Shown here: piece after piece, positions 57,000-64,000 of the stretch | Layout of the letters: each line of letters opens with the position of its first letter | How positions within the stretch are numbered: the first letter of the stretch is position 1 | Assembly (NCBI RefSeq): GCF_003473485.1 | Contig: NC_053049.1 | Span: 12,896,001 to 12,960,000, forward strand | Source: Medicago truncatula | Taxonomy: Eukaryota > Streptophyta > Magnoliopsida > Fabales > Fabaceae | Length of the DNA stretch: 64,000 nt | Direction: 5' to 3' | Program-made: the position numbers and the translations under genes | The notes under the pieces: generated by a model | The model's input: only the letters and a program-made list of their open reading frames with translations | Database searches by the model: none | Told to the model about the DNA's origin: nothing

Positions 57000-57960
57000 C
57001 TTAGAAACGAAATCAGTATAAAATAGACTCGAGAGTTTACCTCAACTCATTTTGCCAAGGTAAACTCGATTCGAGAACTCGTGCGAGTTTACCTAAAATT
57101 AAAATTATATAAATTTATTTTATTCATGGCATATATAAGCTAATATGATATTGTAAATAGATCAATAAGGTAAAATATGACTTAATTTCAAAGGCAATTA
57201 TACCAAACTACCATAATAAAATATTATGCTCAACTTAGCATCAAAATACAAAAACTAACGCACCAAATCATAAGTTTCATAAGTCTTTAAGTTTAAGTCA
57301 TCCATAAATCAACCCAAAAAAGCATGTTTCACAAGTTCCTAAAGTTGTTATTAAAACTATCAAAAAAATAAACTAGTTAATTTCTTCAAAAGGTCAACAA
57401 ACACCACCGCCGCAACCCAAATCGACAACGCAATCATCGGCGTCGCAATCTGAATTTCCACCGCCGGAATCGCAACCCTAACTGGTATGTGCTCCCCTGT
57501 TCATCGTTTGAGAACTTAGAGAAGAAAGAAAAGGAAACATTTCATCTCAGGAACAATGTGTTACTGTAAAGGTAACTATTCAGTAAACGTTTCAGTCTTT
57601 GGGTTTGTAGAAAATGAATTGGGTTTTGAAAAAATTGGGCCCAAAAAAGGGCCAATTTTTTTTTCTTAGATGTAAACTCGTAAAACTCGGTAAACCCGAT
57701 CAAGTTTACACGAGCTTACACGAGTTTACCAAGTGTTAACTCGGTCAAACTCGTCAAACCTTTCAATTTTACCAGAAACCGAGTTAACACGATTTTGGTA
57801 CCTAAAAACGTAAACTTGGTAAGCTCGTCAAACCTTCCGATTTTACCAGAAACCGAGTTTACCTCTGAGTTAACACGATTTTGGTACCTAAAAATGCAAA
57901 CTTAGTAAACTCGGAGAGTTAACACTCGATTTGCGGAACATTTAAATAGAGGATAGATAG
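57000..57960. repeat. Repeat region built of GAGTTTACC/GTAAACTCG words
   Basis: Many copies of GAGTTTACC, AACTCGG and TTAACTCGG occur. A module with TTTTACCAGAAACCGAGTT and ACACGATTTTGGTACCTAAA is present twice (about 57765-57810 and 57838-57897). A GC-richer patch at 57400-57480 is possibly a fragment of a coding exon but shows no family. Confidence 0.45.
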
Positions 57961-58843
57961 GAAAATGTCAGATTTATCAATATGATTAAAGCCACAACCT
58001 TAATACACTTTATAATTTCTGAATTTTAATCAAACAAACATTCCTCTTTACCTAATTATTGTCTTCGGGGGTGTTCGCGGTACGGTTTGAATCGATTTTG
58101 AGATTAATGTCATCCGATCCAAAATAAAAATCATAAGTGATTCGATTCGGCTTAGATGACTATTTTAATAAAAATCTGATCCGATTCGATCCAAATATAT
58201 GCAGTTTAATTTGGATAGGTTTTTAGATATTCAAAATGCAAAATATTTAATTGTTTATTTACTTTTTTTAAGAATATAATATTTTATTAATACTAGTATC
58301 ACACAAACACGATAAAATAATATGTTTAATGCAAAATATATTATAAAATTAAAATTATAGTATGAAAATTATGGATTCTTTTTTAAACACATGAAGTAAT
58401 AAAATATAGATTAAATTAGTGCAATATATAAGATTAAAAACTAATAAACAACATAATAATGCAATATATAATACTAATAAAAGAATAAATACATATTAAT
58501 ATTTTCTTTTGCGATTCGGTTCGCTTTGATTCTGTTTTGAAAAAATAATCTAAAATTCGATCCGATTCTAACGCTTTTTACAAAACAATATCTAAGCGCA
58601 TTCAAAAATATTTCGTTTTTTACAATTTTCAGTTTTTTAGATTGATTTACTGTTTTATTTTAGACCGGTTTGAATTTAAACATTACTAATTTTCTTTAAG
58701 CTAACAAAAACTAAAAGTTTGGTTTTTTTTTTGTTGTAGAAAAAAAAAAAAAAAGTTAGATGGGTGATTCCTAAAACTACTGTTGAGTTGATATTTTTTT
58801 CACCACTCCATAGAACTTTAACTTGCAAAGACAATACATAATA
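57961..58843. other. Gene-free stretch with hAT-like relic
   Basis: GGGTGTTCGCGGTACGGTTT at 58069 and GCGATTCGGTTCGCTTTGAT near 58510 resemble a common legume hAT-derived repeat, heavily decayed. The last 100 bp approach the EG16 promoter. Confidence 0.35.
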
Positions 58844-58922
58844 GGATTAATGGTGCTTTATCCCCTATAATATAGGTCATTTTTGGTTTTCCCAGTATTA
58901 CATGATAAATCACCTTTAACCC
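58844..58922. mobile_element. Minimal MULE-type MITE, family copy 3 (79 bp)
   Basis: Starts GGATTAATGGTGCTTTATCC and ends in the inverted form TGATAAATCACCTTTAACCC; the ends match the MITEs at 13711 and 33164. It has a perfect 9-bp duplication TACATAATA (58835-58843 and 58923-58931). Almost the whole interior has been lost. It is about 220 bp upstream of the EG16 start codon. Confidence 0.85.
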
Positions 58923-59141
58923 TACATAATATAGCAAGGTGTAGGTTGAAACTCAAGCCACCAAATACGGTTGCGGCAATGCCACATATCTTTGTGGATT
59001 AAAAAAAGAAAACAGCTCTTTCTATCATTCATTCATTCCAATTTCAATGAAATCAAACAAAGGATTCTCGGAAACCATATGATTAACATATTTCCTTTCC
59101 TTTCATTGACTTTTCTATTCCTTTCTCTTCATCACCCTACA

Positions 59142-61184
59142 ATGGCGGATCAATCGCTTCACCAAACCCAACCATTGAAGCAAATCGCAATCGACTACAC
59201 TCCAGAAGCATGTAACCACTGTCCTATCTCCAACACCATCGCCCTTACCTATGACCACCGCGGCGGTGCACGGTGGCGATCCACAACCCGTTTCCTATAC
59301 GGAACCTTCACCGCCAAAATTCAAACTCCAAAAGGTAACACAGATGGCCTCAACTTCAACTTCTACCTTTCCTCTCTCGAAGGTGATAAATTGCAAGATG
59401 AGATTGATTTTGAGTTTCTCGGCAAAGATAGCACCATCATTCAAACCAACTATTACTCTAACGGTAATGTTCTATATAGTTAGAGATTTGTTAGAATTAA
59501 CTTAAGTAGTTAGGCTCTGTTTGGTAATAGATGATAATATAGCTTATAGTGGATGGATTTATAGCGGATAGTTGATAAGTTAACTTATAACTTGTAGAAA
59601 ATAAGCTAGTTGATTGAGTTTGTAGTATTTGATAAAATTAGGAGTTGAACTAGCTTATAAATACGAATTGACGTAAAAAAGATAAATTCAATTAATATTG
59701 ATTTTTTTCCTATTAAGGTTATATATTCAATTAAGATGAGAGAATAATTGATAAACTATAAGTTATTTGAATTAGTTTATCAAAAAACAATATGGCTTTG
59801 GTAAAATATAGCGGATAATGATAATTTAGGTTATAGCTGATGAACTTATAGCAAATGACTTATAAATAAGCTAGCTTATAGCCAATAACAGATAATTTAG
59901 CTGATTGAATTTGTAGTGTTTGGTAAAATTAGCCGTTGAAGTAACTTATAAACTCTGTTGTCAATAGCTGCCGCGCCACCCGCTATAGCGGAGCGGAAAA
60001 AATCAGCACACCGCTTCTAACCGCGATGGAGTCAAAGCGGCCCGCTATTCAGCAGTGTGGGGTGGAGTCAATGCTGCTAAAGCGGCCTCTACACACACAC
60101 ACCATGCAGAAAGACGGGCTTGCCCATTACTTTAAACCGTTTTAAGAGTAGTTTTGTAATTTTTGAAACGTTAACTTCATGAATTATGAATACTTCATGA
60201 ATTTTAAGTAATGTTCAAGGTATTTTAGTATTTGTTTTTGAACAATATGGTCTTTTAGTATTAAATATAGTAGTGTCCACGCCACAAAATAGCGCCCGCT
60301 ACGTGACCTGCTCCCGCGACGCACCAATTTTTGGGGGTGGCCGCGCTGCGCCGCATTTCCGCTTTGACAACAGAGCTTATAAATATGAAATTACATGGGA
60401 AAAAATGTGCATTTAATTAATATTTACTTTTTTTAATTAAGATTGTAGGGGTAAAATTGAGATAAAAAGTGATAAGCTACTTGAATTAACTTATCAAAAA
60501 ATACTAAAGGCTTGTGAGAAAGTGACCATTACCAAACGAGTTTGTTTTTTAGTCATATGAGCATATAAGATAAGCTATAAACTCAAAAACAGACCCATAT
60601 GCTGGTAAAAATAAGTTAAAAGCTCATGAAAAAATGACAGTTATCAAACAAGTCTTTTGTACTCATATGAGTTATAAGCTATAAGGTCAAAAATATGTTT
60701 TGCCAATAGACCTTGGAAGTTAGTTATGATTAGGTGGAAGTTTGTTAGTTATAGATCATTATATAAAGGTGTATCATACCCTAATTGTATCATTATTTTT
60801 CGTTGGATTATTTATGAATAATTCATTTTTTTCTCAGTTTATTTTCTCTTAATTAGTTGAACTCAACCATGCTTCTTAACAGGTAATGGAAACAATGAAA
60901 AGATTCACCAACTTGGTTTTGATTCTTCTGATGGGTTTCATGAGTATGGGATCAAGTGGGGTGATGGGTTGATTGAGTGGTGGATTGATGGGAAGTTGTT
61001 GAGAAAGGATGAGAGGAAAGAGGGTGATATGTTTCCTGAAAAGGCTATGTATTTGTATGCTTCTATTTGGGATGCTAGTTGTATCGCTGAGGGAGAGTGG
61101 ACTGGGAAGTATTGTGGAGCTGATGTTCCTTATGTTTGTCATTATAAAGATATTCATGTTCCTTTGAAGAATGCTGTCGAATGA
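59142..61184 (+). CDS. EG16: GH16 endo-glucanase, EG16 type
   Basis: Two exons, 59142-59463 and 60883-61184 (624 nt, 207 aa), joined AACG|gtaatg ... aacag|GTAATGG within an Asn-Gly codon pair. The GH16 catalytic motif DEIDFEFLG (catalytic E..D..E) is at about residue 90, with the surrounding GARWRSTTRFLYGTFTAKIQ and DGFHEYGIKW, IEWWIDGKL and PEKAMYLYASIWDASCIAEG typical of the XTH/EG16 branch. It ends soon after VPYVCHYKDIHVPL and lacks the XTH C-terminal extension, the definition of plant EG16. EG16 enzymes hydrolyse mixed-linkage glucan and xyloglucan and lack transglycosylase activity. MADQSLHQTQPLKQIAIDYT is the usual cytosol-type start without a signal peptide, so 59142 is preferred. An in-frame ATG at 59079 would add a hydrophobic leader. 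Confidence 0.9.
59464..60882. repeat. EG16 intron rich in Tourist-like MITE sequence
   Basis: The 1419-bp intron contains several AGCTTATAGC/ATAAGCTATAA-rich modules starting near GGCTCTGTTTGGTAATAG (59512) and ending near TTTTGCCAATAGACC (about 60713). This is the style of legume Tourist MITEs, but the TTA duplication is not clean. A complete hAT-type MITE is nested inside at 59953-60375. Confidence 0.5.
59953..60375. mobile_element. hAT-type MITE in EG16 intron (423 bp)
   Basis: Ends CTCTGTTGTCAA and TTGACAACAGAG are perfect inverted repeats, flanked by the 8-bp duplication CTTATAAA (59945-59952 and 60376-60383). The interior is GC-rich for this window (CCGCGCCACCCGCTATAGCG). No coding capacity. 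Confidence 0.88.
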
Positions 61185-62724
61185 TCGTGTCTCTAGATCT
61201 TGTACTTTTCTGTTTTTATCTTCTGTTTTCAGACACATAGTGTTCATGATAGGTGGTCCGCTATGGATTGGTACTTGAAAAATCTCAAAATAATAGCAAA
61301 GATTGACACTTCCCTTCAGAAGTAGAAGTTCATGGTACTCTTTGTTCTCACAACTGAGACGATAATCTGGTTGATACTGATTTGACAAAAGGTAGAGAAA
61401 ACGAAATATAAATCGAGTTTTGAAGAATTTATATCTATTTACACTGTTAGGTCACTGTCTCATAAACTTCAACTTGTGAATACCAACATCAGTTATTATT
61501 GGAGTTTCGAGCAATTTTCAAATACTGGATCCCTTTATACTGGTGAACCGCCATACTATAGAACTTGCCTTGTTTCAAGTGTTGTTCAATTTGAGCATTG
61601 TCATTGTTTGTTGTACTTGTTTGCCACGTGATTTATGGGCATTAACATGTTAATTGATTGTTTGTAACTTGACATGTAAGAGCATCTATCTCATGAACAA
61701 TTTAGAAGCAACTGATTTTGGGTTGTTTAGCCTATATGAAGTGGTTCTGATTATGCCACATTATATTGTAATTTTTGGGATTTTTGAAATGATATCGAAA
61801 GTGGAATGAGTCTGCTTCTCTGTCTAAGCTGAATTTGACTGTCTATTCTGCTTAGATTTAAGCAGAGTGAGAGACTTATTTTGTTTCTTGCAATAAAAGT
61901 AAAAGCTCAACATTATATTCTCAAACATTGGTCTGATTGGAGTTAGCAAAACTATTATTACACACAATGTGTATTCTAAGTAGAAATCTGAAACAGACAA
62001 TTCCAATCTAGTACCTTATTCTTATGTTTTATACTTATTTATGTTGATTTTTTTAATGCTTAAAATTTTATTGAGGGTTTACTTGTTTTCGTGATAATGT
62101 CTACGTCTACATTCTTATTTCTTGGATCCTTTCCTGATATCGATCAGCTTCAACTGCTTAATCCTTTTACAATTATTACATATCTCTGTTTTTTTTTTTT
62201 GTTCTAAAGAGTCTAACGGCGAAACTCACAGACACTAAGTGTTGAGAAATGAAGAATCCCAGATTCGTGAGGTGTACTTATGGGGCTTTTTATATCACTT
62301 TACTAAATTTACAATGGAAAAATGTGTCTGTCATGCTGCATTTAATCATAATTCACAAGCCTAGTTGTTTATCAGAAAGTTATTAGCTTCAAACTGATTA
62401 TATATAAATTTGAAGCTGTGGAGCTTAATTGGTTGGTGAAACTGTACTAGGGAATGTAACATTTTTTCATGCAGATATAGTAGTTTTATGTGCTAACAGA
62501 ACACAATTGTTCTTTCATTTGGAGCATGGCTTATCAAACAAGAATGAAGACAAAATAAAGGACATACTAAGGTAAATCTATGATGGCTTATCCAAGTCTA
62601 CTCACTCAAACAATAACAAGATTAAGTCCAAATATAGCTTATTTTATCAAAATATCATAAGAGAAGTAAAATAAGAAGCTCCAAGATTTAAACATGACGA
62701 AGCAAATCAAATAACAATTTATCA
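61185..62724. other. Convergent intergenic region EG16 / HSP70
   Basis: No further gene seen. It holds the 3'UTRs of the plus-strand EG16 gene and the minus-strand HSP70 gene, which end toward each other. Confidence 0.5.
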
Positions 62725-64000
62725 TTAAGAATCAGAATCACTTTCTTCACCGGAGTAACCTTTGTTGATCTTATTCAAAGCAGATCCAAAGATGCTCTCA
62801 AGCTCCTTCAAAAAGTCCAAAAACACAAATGTATCTTCCTGCTTGTTTCCATCAATCAAGCTTTTTCCCTTTATCATTGCAGAATCTATCAAAATTTTGT
62901 CTACAGGTGTCAGCATGGAACTAACACAATTATCCTTCATGATTTTCCTCACATGGTAAAGATAGTCATCCAAAGCATTGATTGCTTTAACTTTCTTTTT
63001 GAACTTCATATCTTCAGCCTTGAAATTCTCAGCTTCCTGGATCATTCTCCCAATTTCTTCACTTGATAATCTTCCATTTTCATTTGTTATTGTAATATCT
63101 TTCTTATTACCACTGGTTTTTTCCTTCGCAGAGACTTTTAATATACCGTCAGCATCTATAGCAAAGCATACTTGGACAGGAAGGTAACGAGGTGCATGAG
63201 GAACTGAAAGACGAAAGAAACCAAGCAAGTTGTTTTCGCTAGCTATCATTCTCTCGCCCTCATAAACATGAATTCGGACTCCAGTTTGGTTATCATATGC
63301 AGTAACATATCTACCTGTCTTCTTGACAGGGATGCAAGTGTTCCTAGGAATCATAACATCCATAAGATCTCCTTTTATAGAAAAACCAAGAGACAAAGGT
63401 ATAACATCTTGCAGCGTCACTTTCGGAACAGTCTTCATGCCTTCACTCAACAAAGCAGCCTGAACAGCGGCACCATAAGCAACAGCCTCATCAGGGTTGA
63501 TGCTCTTGTATAACTCCTTGCCCTTGAAAAACTCCTGCAATAGCTGCTTCACTTTGGGAATCCTAGACGAGCCACCAACAAGTACAATATCATCTACACT
63601 ACTCTTGTCCATCTTAGCATCGGTCAAACAACTTTCAACGGTCTCCATACACTTTTCAAAGAGGTCCATATTCAGTTGCTCGAACTTGGCTCGAGTGATT
63701 GATGAGCAGAAGTCAATGCCCTCACATATAGCATCTATGTCAATTGTAGCCTCTGTATCGTATGAAAGTGTCCTTTTCGCCTTCTCGCAGTTAGTTCTCA
63801 ATCTCCTTAGGGCTTTTGAGTTCCCAATAATGTCAACTTTGTTCTTCCTCTTAAACTCTTTCACAAAGTGATTCACCATTCGATTATCAAAGTCCTCTCC
63901 TCCAAGGTGAGTGTCTCCGGCAGTGGCCTTGACTTCGAAGACATTATTCTTTACTGTAAGAAGAGACACATCAAAAGTTCCACCGCCAAGGTCAAAAATA
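62725..64000 (-). CDS. HSP70: HSP70 family chaperone, partial, lacking EEVD
   Basis: Minus-strand frame open from the window edge to a stop near 62725; about 424 residues visible, 5' part outside. It starts within the ATPase domain ([16 protein letters not shown]) and contains [20 protein letters not shown], the phosphate/adenosine-binding [20 protein letters not shown] and [20 protein letters not shown], then a substrate-binding domain ([27 protein letters not shown]) and a helical lid. This is the cytosolic Hsc70-like class. It is divergent: the C-terminus ends [10 protein letters not shown], with no GGMP repeats and no terminal EEVD, the motif bound by TPR co-chaperones such as HOP and CHIP. 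The otherwise intact frame argues for a functional gene of a specialised clade, not a pseudogene. Confidence 0.93.
   Translation of the reverse strand, partial: IFDLGGGTFDVSLLTVKNNVFEVKATAGDTHLGGEDFDNRMVNHFVKEFKRKNKVDIIGNSKALRRLRTNCEKAKRTLSYDTEATIDIDAICEGIDFCSSITRAKFEQLNMDLFEKCMETVESCLTDAKMDKSSVDDIVLVGGSSRIPKVKQLLQEFFKGKELYKSINPDEAVAYGAAVQAALLSEGMKTVPKVTLQDVIPLSLGFSIKGDLMDVMIPRNTCIPVKKTGRYVTAYDNQTGVRIHVYEGERMIASENNLLGFFRLSVPHAPRYLPVQVCFAIDADGILKVSAKEKTSGNKKDITITNENGRLSSEEIGRMIQEAENFKAEDMKFKKKVKAINALDDYLYHVRKIMKDNCVSSMLTPVDKILIDSAMIKGKSLIDGNKQEDTFVFLDFLKELESIFGSALNKINKGYSGEESDSDS

Noticed and set aside
60876-61388. 170-codon minus-strand ORF
   Set aside because: Antisense of EG16 exon 2 and its 3'UTR; no family resemblance.

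Overview
This is AT-rich plant nuclear DNA from a papilionoid legume, most likely Medicago or a close relative. Evidence for this is the intron structure of the genes, legume-type MITEs and SINEs, Ogre-like and Copia LTR elements, and a legume-style group III WRKY. I count six protein-coding genes, two tRNA-Gly genes and several decayed coding fragments, set in a dense landscape of nested transposable elements.
Layout: (1) 0.7-3.0 kb, a three-exon group III WRKY gene (minus) with the variant core WRKYGKK. (2) 4.5-18 kb, repeats: a MITE, a SINE, a 116-bp hairpin tandem repeat, a decayed Copia element split by an LTR-bounded element that itself holds a second one, a MULE-type MITE and a 3.4-kb Ogre-like LTR. 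(3) 17.9-18.4 kb, two tandemly duplicated tRNA-Gly(GCC) genes (minus). (4) 19.1-22.7 kb, an armadillo-repeat protein gene (minus) with 5'UTR introns. (5) 23-29 kb, MITEs and a 5'-truncated RTE-type LINE flanked by a 76-bp target duplication and split by a hAT element. (6) 29.1-33.2 kb, an RS40/RS41-like SR splicing factor (minus) with a duplicated tail exon and a three-level nested MITE in its long intron; its 5' end abuts a MITE that carries a Helitron. (7) 37.3-43 kb, a foldback MULE, a long inverted repeat, a broken MULE-like ORF and a Tourist MITE. (8) 43.1-44.0 kb, a single-exon AP2/ERF gene (minus). (9) 44-58.9 kb, mostly non-coding: a truncated L1, LTR pieces holding an F-box pseudogene, and a small hAT. 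(10) 58.9-61.2 kb, a two-exon EG16-type GH16 glucanase gene (plus). (11) 62.7-64.0 kb, the 3' part of a divergent HSP70 gene (minus) running off the window.
The genes do not form a pathway; they are independent plant genes (defence-type regulator, splicing factor, ERF, wall glucanase, chaperone, ARM scaffold). What links regions is the repeats. One MULE-MITE family occurs three times, each copy with its own 9-bp target duplication, and two of the copies sit at gene 5' ends. The most unusual recurring pattern is that unrelated-looking non-coding LTR-like repeats each carry pairs of short palindromes, with a different palindrome word per element. Splice sites, target duplications and terminal repeats were read by eye; family names come from recognising protein or terminal motifs, without database searches.
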